Below are positions 1-5,753 of a stretch of 8,707 nt of DNA, one piece after another (position 1 is the first letter of the stretch; the number at the start of each line of letters is the position of its first letter). The notes beneath the pieces were generated by a model that was not told where the DNA came from, did no database searches, and saw only the letters and a program-made list of their open reading frames with translations. The translations under genes and the position numbers were made by a program. This DNA is from Nitrospirota bacterium (GTDB lineage: Bacteria; Nitrospirota; RBG-16-64-22; JACRHK01): positions 1 through 8,707 of the forward strand of contig JACRHK010000189.1 of NCBI GenBank assembly GCA_016217625.1. Reading direction: 5' to 3'.

Positions 1-26
1 ATCGCCCCATCGAACCGCCTCGCAAA

Positions 27-59
27 TGCAAAATGCAAATTTGAAATGTTCATTTTGCA
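27..59. repeat. AT-rich inverted repeat of the 7-base CATTTTG family after the oppA-like gene
   Basis: TGCAAAATG (27-35) and CATTTTGCA (51-59) are perfect 9-bp inverted copies around a 15-base loop. The left side also reads as degenerate 7-base units, GCAAAAT and GCAAATT. The element lies just beyond the stop codon of the oppA-like gene at 64-66. It shares its words with the array at the start of dsrJ (8500-8555). A stem this AT-rich without a clear U-tract is a weak terminator candidate, so I call it a dispersed repeat. The remaining bases at the left edge (1-26) show nothing else I can support. Confidence 0.6.
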
Positions 60-63
60 CTTT

Positions 64-1650
64 TCAATTCTCCTTCTCTTCAATGCTCACCCTTTTCAAA
101 ATCCATAAATCGAGGGGGTCATGGGGAAAATTTTTCACCTCTGGTCGGACCAGGCGGTTCTGCGCGGAAAGAAAGATCGGCACGATCGCCGCAGTCTCCT
201 CAAGCAACAGCCGCTGGGCTTCGTCGTAGAGGGCCTGCCGGCGGCGGCGGTCCGCCTCCATGGCCGCCCGGGCCACCAGCGTATCGAATCGCTCATCCAG
301 CCACCGGGTGTGGTTGTTGCCGCTCCCCGAAGTGAACATGGCCATGAAGTTATCGGGGTCCGGATAGTCGGCCCCCCACCCCAGCCTGAACAGGGGCGGC
401 GGGTCCTGCTGCACCCGTTTCAGGAAGACCTTCCATTCTTGCGTATTGATCGCAACCTGCATGCCGAGGTGACGTTTCCACTGTGCTTGGAGTTCTTCGG
501 CGATGAGCCTGGCCACCGGGTCGGTCGAGATCTCGAGCGTTGCGGAAGGGAACCCCTTCCCCTCCGGATACCCAGCCTCGGCCATGAGCGCCTTGGCCCT
601 TGCCGGATCGAAGGAGAGTCCGAGGGAGGGGTGATGGGCGAACATCCCCAGCGGAATCCAGCTCGTTGCCGGCAGCTCTCCTCCCTGCAGGATCTTCGGG
701 AAAATGGATCGATCGATGGCGTGGCCGAACGCCCGGCGCACGCGCGGATCATGGAATGGGGGCTTCGTGACATTAAAGCCGACGTAGTTGTTCCGCAAAA
801 CCGGGGCGTTGACATAATCGGGACGGCGGCTGTACGAAGGAATCGCCACTGGAGGGATGGCCGTCACATCCAGGTCTCCCGTCTCATAGAGCGTCAGGGC
901 CACCGACCCTTCCTGGACCATATACAGGTGGATGCGGTCGATGGCGGGCCGCCCTTTGACATAGCGGGGATTGGGGGTCAGCTCGATCTTATACTCGTGC
1001 CACCAGCGGTCCAGCAGGAACGGACCGTTCACGACGAGGTGGGCGGGATCCGTCCAGGCCTCGCCGTAGCGTTCGATGAGGTCCGGGCGTTGGGGGAAGG
1101 TGATGGGGAACGTCACCAGGGCGGGGAAGAAGACCACCGGCTTCCGGAGACGGACCTCAAGAAGAAGCGGCCCCAGGGCCTTGACCCCCACCCGCTCCGG
1201 ATCCGCCAGCGTCCCGTTGTTGAAGGCTTCCGCCCCCTCCACGTCGTAGAGGAAGTAAGCGTACTCCGCCGCCGTCTTGGGATCAAGGAGCCGCTTCCAG
1301 CTATACTCGTACTCCTCGGCCACGACGGGACGGCCGTCCGACCAGATCGCGTCCTTCCGGAGATGAAAGAGATACCGCCGTCCGTTGTCGAGGATCTCCC
1401 ACCGCTCGGCCAGGTTGGGGCGAGGATTCAATTGTTCATCGAACTCCGTCAGCCCCTCCATGAGATTGGAGATCACGGTGAGCGAGACGCTGTCGGTCGC
1501 GAGCGACCAGTCGAGCGTCGGCGGCTCCGTGCCGACATTGAGCCGGAGGACCCGTTCCGGCGCCGACCCGGTCCTCTCCGGAACGGCCAGGAAGATGCCC
1601 GCCGCCAGCAGGCCGAGCCCGAGGACGATCCATCCCCACCGCGGGATCAC
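64..1650 (-). CDS. ABC transporter substrate-binding protein, OppA/DppA type (SBP family 5)
   Basis: This is a 528-residue extracytoplasmic binding protein for peptides or a similar ligand, handing substrate to an ABC permease. Family hallmarks are visible: an N-terminal core with TEPPTLDW and LFHLRKDAIWSDGRPV, a middle DPRVRRAFGHAIDR helix, and a C-terminal GWGADYPDPDNF segment, all typical of OppA/DppA proteins of about 500-550 residues. Residues 7-23 are one hydrophobic stretch. No cysteine follows it, so this is not an obvious lipoprotein; it is either a cleaved signal peptide or an N-terminal anchor. I start it at GTG 1650 because a purine-rich GGAGGGAAGGGGG lies just upstream and the GTG overlaps the TGA of the pseudouridine synthase gene (GTGA), implying translational coupling. 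The reading frame stays open to 1836, but that part only shadows the upstream gene. No permease or ATPase gene is in the window, so the ligand is unknown. Confidence 0.9.
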   Translation of the reverse strand: MIPRWGWIVLGLGLLAAGIFLAVPERTGSAPERVLRLNVGTEPPTLDWSLATDSVSLTVISNLMEGLTEFDEQLNPRPNLAERWEILDNGRRYLFHLRKDAIWSDGRPVVAEEYEYSWKRLLDPKTAAEYAYFLYDVEGAEAFNNGTLADPERVGVKALGPLLLEVRLRKPVVFFPALVTFPITFPQRPDLIERYGEAWTDPAHLVVNGPFLLDRWWHEYKIELTPNPRYVKGRPAIDRIHLYMVQEGSVALTLYETGDLDVTAIPPVAIPSYSRRPDYVNAPVLRNNYVGFNVTKPPFHDPRVRRAFGHAIDRSIFPKILQGGELPATSWIPLGMFAHHPSLGLSFDPARAKALMAEAGYPEGKGFPSATLEISTDPVARLIAEELQAQWKRHLGMQVAINTQEWKVFLKRVQQDPPPLFRLGWGADYPDPDNFMAMFTSGSGNNHTRWLDERFDTLVARAAMEADRRRRQALYDEAQRLLLEETAAIVPIFLSAQNRLVRPEVKNFPHDPLDLWILKRVSIEEKEN

Positions 1651-2393
1651 CGCCCCCTTCCCTCCCTTCCAGCGGGTATAGCGGCCTGCCGGAGGAGCGA
1701 GATCTCGCGGGGGGAGAGCGCCCGATACCGTCCCCGGGGAAGATCCCCCAAACCCAAGGATCCATAGCGGACCCGCTGGAGCTTGAGCACCGAATGCCCC
1801 GCCCGTTCGCACATCCGCTTGACCTGCCGGTTCCACCCCTCCCGTATCGTCAGCTCGATCCAGGAATTGGTCTCGGTCTTCCGGATCGGCAGAACCCGCG
1901 CCGGAGCCGTGCGCCCCTCTTCCAGAACGACGCCCTTCCGCAACTTCGCGAGGGCCTTCTCCTCCATCACCCCCTGGACCTTCACCCGATAGGTCTTGGG
2001 GACTTCATAGCGGGGGTGCATGAGACGGTGGGCCAGATCGCCGTCGTTCGTCAGCAGGAGCAGGCCTTCAGCGTCGAAGTCGAGCCTCCCCACGGGATAG
2101 ACGCGCGCCTTCACGCCGCCGAGAAGATCGACCACCGTGGGGCGCCCCTCGGGGTCCGAGAGTGTGGAGACATACCCTTTGGGCTTGTTCAGCAAAAGAT
2201 AGACGAAGGGTTGCAGGCGGAGGCGCTTGCCGTCGACTTTGATAGAGTCCCGCCCGGGGTCGGCCTTGCTCCCCATCTCCGTGACGACCAGGCCGTTGAC
2301 GGTCACCCGACCCTCGCGGATCAGATCTTCGGCCTTCCGGCGCGAGGCGATCCCCGCGCGGGCCAGAATCTTCTGGAGGCGTTCTTCGGCCAT
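1647..2393 (-). CDS. rluB: rRNA pseudouridine synthase, RsuA/RluB/E/F family
   Basis: This 248-residue enzyme isomerises a uridine in ribosomal RNA to pseudouridine. Residues 1-60 form an S4 RNA-binding domain (MAEERLQKILARAGIASRRK). The catalytic domain follows, with LLLNKPKGYVST (66-77) and the signature VGRLDFDAEGLLLLTND, where Asp105 is the catalytic aspartate. Further on, the EGWNRQVKRMCERAGH segment is the conserved late motif of this family. Length and layout fit RluB, which modifies 23S rRNA, better than RluA-type enzymes. RsuA (16S) and RluE/F are close relatives, so the exact target is inferred. The gene begins two bases after the stop of the small membrane protein gene and ends inside the GTG of the oppA-like gene, so all three probably share a transcript. 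The basic tail GREGRGR is not conserved in the family as I know it. Confidence 0.93.
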   Translation of the reverse strand: MAEERLQKILARAGIASRRKAEDLIREGRVTVNGLVVTEMGSKADPGRDSIKVDGKRLRLQPFVYLLLNKPKGYVSTLSDPEGRPTVVDLLGGVKARVYPVGRLDFDAEGLLLLTNDGDLAHRLMHPRYEVPKTYRVKVQGVMEEKALAKLRKGVVLEEGRTAPARVLPIRKTETNSWIELTIREGWNRQVKRMCERAGHSVLKLQRVRYGSLGLGDLPRGRYRALSPREISLLRQAAIPAGREGRGR

Positions 2394-2395
2394 GC

Positions 2396-2638
2396 TCAGG
2401 GAATGGGCTTCTCGACGGACTTCTCGCGCACCGTGGACTTCTTGACGGCCGTCCCCGCCTGGATCAGCTCATAGCCGATATAGGCCGCTCCGGCTAGGAG
2501 CGCCGCAATCAACAGGAACTTCACCACCCCCCAGAAGTTCCTCCAGGCCCACCAGGCGAGGAGCGCCGCGGCCACCACAAGGGCCACCAGCGCCCCCGTC
2601 GGCCCCAACCCCGTCCATTGCGAGATCAGATCAATCAT
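2396..2638 (-). CDS. small two-helix membrane protein, function unknown
   Basis: The 80-residue product has two predicted transmembrane helices, about residues 15-31 and 38-57, separated by a short WRNFWG turn, and ends in a charged, lysine-rich tail (KKSTVREKSVEKPIP). I do not recognise a named family. The gene begins 24 bases after the toxin stop and ends two bases before the rluB-like gene, so it is probably the first gene of the conserved block here. A modest GAAGAGGG purine run precedes the ATG at some distance. Codon use matches the GC-rich neighbours and the start-stop packing is tight, which supports a real gene. I infer an inner-membrane location; no function can be assigned. Confidence 0.72.
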   Translation of the reverse strand: MIDLISQWTGLGPTGALVALVVAAALLAWWAWRNFWGVVKFLLIAALLAGAAYIGYELIQAGTAVKKSTVREKSVEKPIP

Positions 2639-2662
2639 TTTTCCGATGAACCCTCTTCTCGC

Positions 2663-3094
2663 TCAAGTCGCATCGGGGGCCCTCGCGAGGAAGTGCCGGA
2701 AACGGGCGAAATGCGCCACGTTCCATGTCAGGAGCACCTCTGCGCGGGCCTTCCGGGCGCAAGCCGCAATGACCGCATCAAATACCTGTCCTCCGCTGAT
2801 GCCTTCGCCGCGGCACTCCTCGAGAAGGCGCCAATACTCGGACGCGGCGAGCGCGATCAACTCTGTCCCAGTCCAGTTGGATTCCAGCAGCGTCCACGCG
2901 TCGTGCGCGGAGAGTCGGTGGGGCGGGGGAAGTCGCGTCAAGACCGCATAGGTCTCAACCAGCGTCGGAGCGGCAAGCACCAAGGACCCCGCAGTCCGCA
3001 GACACCGCTCAATAGCTCTCCGCGTGGCCCCATGATGCTCATGCCACGCGCAGACGGCGGCAACCAGACAGCTCGTATCAAGGAGCGTGCGAAC
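2663..3094 (-). CDS. vapC: PIN-domain toxin (VapC-like) lacking a standard start codon
   Basis: A PIN-domain ribonuclease, the toxin half of a VapBC-type module. The frame reads VRTLLDTSCLVAAV at its beginning, carrying the first catalytic Asp, then LVETYAVLTRLPPPHRL with the conserved Glu, FDAVIAACARKA with the second Asp, and LLTWNVAHFARF near the end. From 3094 it is 143 residues, the usual size. The oddity is the start. Between an in-frame TGA at 3139-3137 and the DTS motif there is no ATG, GTG or TTG. At the expected place, five bases after a GGGGGAGGGG ribosome binding site, stands GTT (3094-3092), one change from GTG. The first standard start is a TTG at 2983, which would remove the DTS motif and so the activity. 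It is either a recently silenced toxin, a gene with a non-canonical start, or a base error. The antitoxin stop (3078-3080) lies 17 bases inside the frame, the usual overlap. Confidence 0.8.
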   Translation of the reverse strand, partial: VRTLLDTSCLVAAVCAWHEHHGATRRAIERCLRTAGSLVLAAPTLVETYAVLTRLPPPHRLSAHDAWTLLESNWTGTELIALAASEYWRLLEECRGEGISGGQVFDAVIAACARKARAEVLLTWNVAHFARFRHFLARAPDAT

Positions 3095-3374
3095 CTCTGC
3101 CCCTCCCCCGCCGCTTAGTCTGACCCCGTTGCTCCCTCAACGCCCCGGTCACCGCCTCCACATCCGCAGCGGTCAGAGGAGGCTGCTGGCGTTGGGGGAC
3201 CGCCACAAGGAGTTTTCCGTGGCGCTCCAGCTTCACAGGGACCGGCGCCGGCGAAATTTCCAGATGTCCTCCGACGATCCGGATCTCCAGCGTGGTGCCG
3301 GGTGCCAGTCCCGCGGCTTCCCGGAGGGCCTTCGGCACGACAACGCGGCCTGCCGGATCAATGGTAGTTTTCAT
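3078..3374 (-). CDS. AbrB/MazE-fold antitoxin of the PIN toxin
   Basis: A 98-residue DNA-binding antitoxin. Residues 1-45 (MKTTIDPAGRVVVPKALREA, then GLAPGTTLEIR) are a swapped-hairpin AbrB/SpoVT domain. The rest is a proline-rich linker and a basic tail (GQTKRRGRGRGSHAP), where antitoxins of this kind bind and block the toxin. Antitoxin before toxin with a short overlap is the standard type II order. I choose the ATG at 3374 because MKTTID-AGRVV is where homologous proteins begin; an upstream TTG at 3410 coincides with the -35 hexamer of the likely promoter. No ribosome binding site precedes the ATG. AbrB-type antitoxins usually repress their own promoter, and a partly palindromic ATGG...CCAT segment (3373-3391) covering the -10 box is a candidate operator. 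Confidence 0.85.
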   Translation of the reverse strand: MKTTIDPAGRVVVPKALREAAGLAPGTTLEIRIVGGHLEISPAPVPVKLERHGKLLVAVPQRQQPPLTAADVEAVTGALREQRGQTKRRGRGRGSHAP

Positions 3375-3430
3375 GGCATGAATAATACCATTAGTTATGG
3401 CAAATGTCAACCACTTTTATATCTCCTCCT
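3371..3430 (-). other. Possible coupled mini-ORFs ahead of the antitoxin
   Basis: A strong AGGAGG (3430-3425) has no gene at the right distance. Eight bases after AGGAGGAG a GTG (3414) opens a seven-codon ORF ending TAA (3393-3391). That stop overlaps an ATG (TAATG, 3393-3389) of a six-codon ORF, whose TGA (3373-3371) overlaps the antitoxin ATG (ATGA). This could couple antitoxin translation on transcripts that start further upstream. ORFs this short arise by chance easily, so confidence is low. Confidence 0.25.
3382..3410 (-). promoter_or_regulatory. Strong sigma-70-type promoter of the toxin-antitoxin genes
   Basis: On the minus strand a perfect TTGACA (3410-3405) is followed by a 17-base spacer and TATTAT (3387-3382), one base off consensus. 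Transcription would begin about seven bases after the -10 box, near 3375, one to three bases before the antitoxin ATG at 3374. The message would then be leaderless or nearly so, which fits the absence of a ribosome binding site. It is also the clearest promoter upstream of the minus-strand genes down to 64, so it may feed the rluB and oppA-like genes. Confidence 0.75.
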
Positions 3431-3482
3431 AATTTCTAACCTTGAGAACGTGGATTGAGTCTCCATTGATACAGAAATGAAC

Positions 3483-3517
3483 AAATTCGAAATCCGAAAC
3501 ACGAAGCACGAAAAGCA
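3483..3517. repeat. Degenerate 7-base tandem repeat (AAATTCG family)
   Basis: Five consecutive 7-base units can be read: AAATTCG, AAATCCG, AAACACG, AAGCACG, AAAAGCA. The first two match the arms of the hairpin at 5651-5753, while the third and fourth approach the CACG core of the arrays at 8055-8144. The element lies in the 151-base gap (3411-3561) between the antitoxin promoter and the unknown gene ending at 3562. Apart from the putative AGGAGG and mini-ORFs I see nothing else in that gap and no convincing terminator. Confidence 0.6.
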
Positions 3518-3561
3518 TCCGGGCACTGTTTGAGTAGGGTTCGGGGAAATGAGGGGGAGGG

Positions 3562-4614
3562 TTATGTGCCCGCAGACTGGAGGGGTAGGAAGCGTTGCTC
3601 GATGGCGGGGGCGCACTGGTCGCCCTGTTCTTCAAAGAGAGCCAGCATCGCGCGGGTGGCTTCGAGCCAGCGGGATTGTCCGTCCCGCACGACCCGATCG
3701 AAGGTTGATCGGTCGCCATGGGCGCACCACTGCTCATAGGCCTCGCGCAGATCGGGGAAGAGTTGCAGCCGCATCCCCTCGAGATGGGAGAAATAGAAAT
3801 GAAGTGAAGCCTCGGCGCCTTGAGAGAAAAGAAAGGGGAGCGTCGAGAGGCAATCGGCCAGGAGGTCTTTCGCCGCGCGGGCAATGATCTCCGCCTTGCC
3901 CCTCCTCGGGAGCGCGGTGAGGAGTTGCTGCCAGCGGGGGCCGAGCGCGGCATTCGCCAGCCCCTCCCCGACCTCATGCGCGATGGCCGCTTCCGCCTCC
4001 CGTTCGGCCATCTGTTGGAGGGCCTCATAGGGCCGGCTGTCGAACGGATACGCCGACAGAGCCCGGGCCATGGCCGGGGACCCCTTCTGCTGTTGCCAGA
4101 GCTCCACCCGCTCCCAGAGAAACCGCCGGACCGATTCCATACGGACCAGGATGGTCCGTCCGGAAAGCATGGCGGGCGGAGCAGACAGTTCCCGGGCATA
4201 CTCCCGATCGGAGACCAGGACGACGAACCCGTTCCGTTCTTCCCTGCTGCGGAGATCGCCCAGAAAGAAGAGGGGCTTGCGACGGGCGCCCAGCCCGCCC
4301 CCGTACACATAGCCCAAAGGAAGGAGCCTCCGGTTGATCGCCTCCTCGTCGAAAGGAGAAAAAGACTCCCTCTCAATGGACAAGGACCCGAATTCTTGTA
4401 ATTGTATCTGCTCCCAGATCGTCTCCCGCTCGCGGATCCAATCGCCTAGCTCTTTGTGGGGAAGTGGCTGGAAGAACGGGATCCCTTGCTCCCACCGGTA
4501 CAACTCCCGCACGCGGAGGAGAAAATCGCAGGGTCCGAAATCCCCCCAGTACCCCGCATCGGAGATCCGGCAGTTTCTCCGCACCGTGGCGATGAGATCC
4601 GTGAGATTCAACAT
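3562..4614 (-). CDS. Conserved-looking soluble protein of unknown function
   Basis: A 350-residue protein without signal peptide or obvious membrane helix, rich in charged and aromatic residues, probably cytoplasmic. The N-terminal part has a dense block that looks conserved: MLNLTDLIATVRRNCRISDA, then GPCDFLLRVRELYRWEQG (residues 27-44), followed by an HKELGDWIRERE helix. Two cysteines, at about 15 and 29, lie in this block. The middle has a VYGGGLGARRKPLFFLG stretch and the second half is largely helical. The opening is reminiscent of hypothetical proteins labelled Sfum_1244 family in sulfate-reducing and related bacteria, but this is from memory and the function of that family is unknown to me. 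The gene stands alone, divergent from the sulfurtransferase gene across a 173-base gap, with only a weak ribosome binding site before the ATG. Confidence 0.75.
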   Translation of the reverse strand: MLNLTDLIATVRRNCRISDAGYWGDFGPCDFLLRVRELYRWEQGIPFFQPLPHKELGDWIRERETIWEQIQLQEFGSLSIERESFSPFDEEAINRRLLPLGYVYGGGLGARRKPLFFLGDLRSREERNGFVVLVSDREYARELSAPPAMLSGRTILVRMESVRRFLWERVELWQQQKGSPAMARALSAYPFDSRPYEALQQMAEREAEAAIAHEVGEGLANAALGPRWQQLLTALPRRGKAEIIARAAKDLLADCLSTLPFLFSQGAEASLHFYFSHLEGMRLQLFPDLREAYEQWCAHGDRSTFDRVVRDGQSRWLEATRAMLALFEEQGDQCAPAIEQRFLPLQSAGT

Positions 4615-4634
4615 GGTCTCAGGGAATTACCACT

Positions 4635-4686
4635 GTAGGGCAGGCCTCTGCGCCTGCCCATGGGCGGGTGCAGTGCCCCGCCCTAC
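4635..4686. repeat. GC-rich palindromic repeat with alternative hairpins
   Basis: The ends GTAGGGC (4635-4641) and GCCCTAC (4680-4686) are inverted copies. Inside are two perfect hairpins: GGGCAGGC/GCCTGCCC (4638-4645 and 4652-4659, 6-base loop) and GGGCGGG/CCCGCCC (4662-4668 and 4677-4683, 8-base loop). The outer stem uses bases of both inner stems, so the two folds compete. The compact, doubly palindromic form resembles REP/BIME-type or mini-mobile intergenic elements. It lies in the divergent gap between the unknown gene and the sulfurtransferase gene. Confidence 0.7.
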
Positions 4687-4690
4687 CTCA

Positions 4691-4718
4691 TGCTGGCAGA
4701 CACGCCCACCCGCCAGCA
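4691..4718. repeat. Short inverted repeat upstream of the sulfurtransferase promoter
   Basis: TGCTGGC (4691-4697) and GCCAGCA (4712-4718) are perfect 7-bp inverted copies around 14 bases. It ends 11 bases before the -35 hexamer at 4730. It could be an operator for a regulator or a remnant of the neighbouring palindromic repeat; the sequence does not decide between these. Confidence 0.4.
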
Positions 4719-4729
4719 AACAGGAGGGG

Positions 4730-4758
4730 TTGACAGGAGACAAGCCAGCCCTCAAAAT
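4730..4758 (+). promoter_or_regulatory. Likely sigma-70-type promoter of the sulfurtransferase gene
   Basis: A perfect TTGACA (4730-4735) is followed by a 17-base spacer and CAAAAT (4753-4758), four of six matches to the -10 consensus. Transcription would start near 4765, giving a leader of about 20 bases that holds the ribosome binding site at 4775-4780. Confidence 0.55.
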
Positions 4759-4774
4759 AAGCATGCGCATCGAG

Positions 4775-4780
4775 AGGAGG
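4775..4780 (+). promoter_or_regulatory. Ribosome binding site fixing the GTG start of the sulfurtransferase
   Basis: A full AGGAGG lies seven bases before GTG 4788. An in-frame ATG four codons later (4800) would be 19 bases away, so the GTG is the better start. Confidence 0.8.
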
Positions 4781-4787
4781 CTATCCC

Positions 4788-5645
4788 GTGAAGCATACGA
4801 TGCTGGTCACCCCGAGCCAACTCGCGGCCCGTCTGGAGGACCCTTCCTGGGTCGTCCTGGACTGCCGCTTCACGCTCGCCAATCCCGAAGCCGGGCGCGC
4901 AGCCTATCTTCGCGAGCACATCCCCGGAGCGCGCTATACCCATCTCGAAGTAGATCTCTCCAGCCCTGTCACGCACACAAGCGGCCGACATCCCTTGCCC
5001 GATCCCATGCACCTTGCGGAGAAGCTGGGGCAGTGGGGTGTGGACGAGACCCGGCAGGTCGTGGTCTACGACGACAGCTTCGGGAGCATCGCCGGCCGCC
5101 TGTGGTGGCTGCTGCGCTGGCTGGGACACGACGCGGTGGCTCTCCTGGACGGCGGCCTACAGAGATGGCAGCGGGAAGGACTCCCCATGACCGTGGAACA
5201 TCCATACGTGCGCCCGGCTGTGTTCACTCCTCGCCCGAACGACACGCTGTGGGTCGATGATCGCCAGGTCCTGGAGGCGCTGCGCCGACCCGCCTTCGGC
5301 GGACTGGTGGACGCCCGCAGCCCCGAACGGTTCAACGGGGAGCGAGAGCCCCTAGACCCGGTGGCCGGCCATATCCCCGGTGCCGTCAACCACCCCTATG
5401 AAGACAACCTGGACTTCAGCGGAAACTTCCTGCCCCCTGAGGAACTCCGCAAGATGTACCGGAAAATCCTGGAAGGAACGCCGCCCGAAGAGAGCATCCA
5501 GATGTGCGGCTCCGGCATCACGGCCTGCCATAACTTGCTGGCACTGGAGATCGCCGGCCTCAAGGGCGCCCGCCTGTTTCCCGGCTCCTGGAGCGCCTGG
5601 ATCACCGATCCCTCAAGGCCCATTGTCACTAAGAAGATAACGTGA
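4788..5645 (+). CDS. Two-domain rhodanese, 3-mercaptopyruvate sulfurtransferase type
   Basis: A 285-residue sulfurtransferase made of two rhodanese domains. The first (about 5-130) is the inactive one, with VVLDCRF and REHIPGARYTHLEVDLS. The second (about 150-280) carries the active loop CGSGITAC with persulfide-forming Cys240, then LFPGSWSAWITDPSRPI. The loop follows the CG[ST]GVT pattern of mercaptopyruvate sulfurtransferases (SseA type) rather than CRKGVT of thiosulfate sulfurtransferases, though annotation often mixes the two. There is no signal peptide, so it acts in the cytoplasm. It has its own promoter and runs convergently toward the dsr genes, only 106 bases from the dsrR-like stop. 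Rhodaneses deliver sulfane sulfur in Dsr-based sulfur oxidation (the rhd-tusA-dsrE2 relay), so a role here is plausible but inferred; those enzymes are usually single-domain. A second cysteine, Cys246, closes the active loop. Confidence 0.9.
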   Translation: MKHTMLVTPSQLAARLEDPSWVVLDCRFTLANPEAGRAAYLREHIPGARYTHLEVDLSSPVTHTSGRHPLPDPMHLAEKLGQWGVDETRQVVVYDDSFGSIAGRLWWLLRWLGHDAVALLDGGLQRWQREGLPMTVEHPYVRPAVFTPRPNDTLWVDDRQVLEALRRPAFGGLVDARSPERFNGEREPLDPVAGHIPGAVNHPYEDNLDFSGNFLPPEELRKMYRKILEGTPPEESIQMCGSGITACHNLLALEIAGLKGARLFPGSWSAWITDPSRPIVTKKIT

Positions 5646-5650
5646 CCGGG

Positions 5651-5753
5651 AAATCCGAAATTCTGAGCATGAAATCCTAAACAAACACCAATGACCAAGG
5701 ATCTGAACTGTTTTAGACATTTGTATTTGTTTAGGACTTCGAATTTCGAATTT
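5651..5753. repeat. Large imperfect inverted repeat filling the convergent gap
   Basis: The outer arms are AAATCCGAAATTC (5651-5663) and GAATTTCGAATTT (5741-5753), which pair at 12 of 13 positions. The inner arms start with a perfect 11-bp TCCTAAACAAA (5675-5685) against TTTGTTTAGGA (5726-5736). They continue with scattered mismatches to about 5698 and 5711, leaving a loop of about 12 bases. The element nearly fills the space between the sulfurtransferase stop (5643-5645) and the dsrR-like stop (5752-5754), overlapping the latter. It could end transcription from both sides, but it looks like a dispersed repeat; CGAATTT is again a 7-base unit repeated twice. Confidence 0.75.

Noticed and set aside
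27..59. Intrinsic terminator of the oppA-like gene
   Set aside because: The stem is short and AT-rich and no uridine run follows on the minus strand; it matches the dispersed repeat family instead.
121..1767. Plus-strand open frame of 548 codons
   Set aside because: It is antisense to the oppA-like gene, its translation is rich in Arg, Pro and His without domain features, and it is a known effect of GC-rich codon use.
1651..1836. N-terminal extension of the oppA-like gene
   Set aside because: It overlaps the conserved end of the rluB-like gene and adds low-complexity Gly/Pro/Ala sequence; GTG 1650 with its purine-rich site is better.
2983..3080. TTG at 2983 as toxin start
   Set aside because: It would delete the first catalytic aspartate motif, which is clearly encoded upstream in the same frame.
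3429..4376. Minus-strand frame of 315 codons
   Set aside because: It is an out-of-frame shadow of the 350-residue unknown protein; Ser/Arg/Pro-rich with no domain features.
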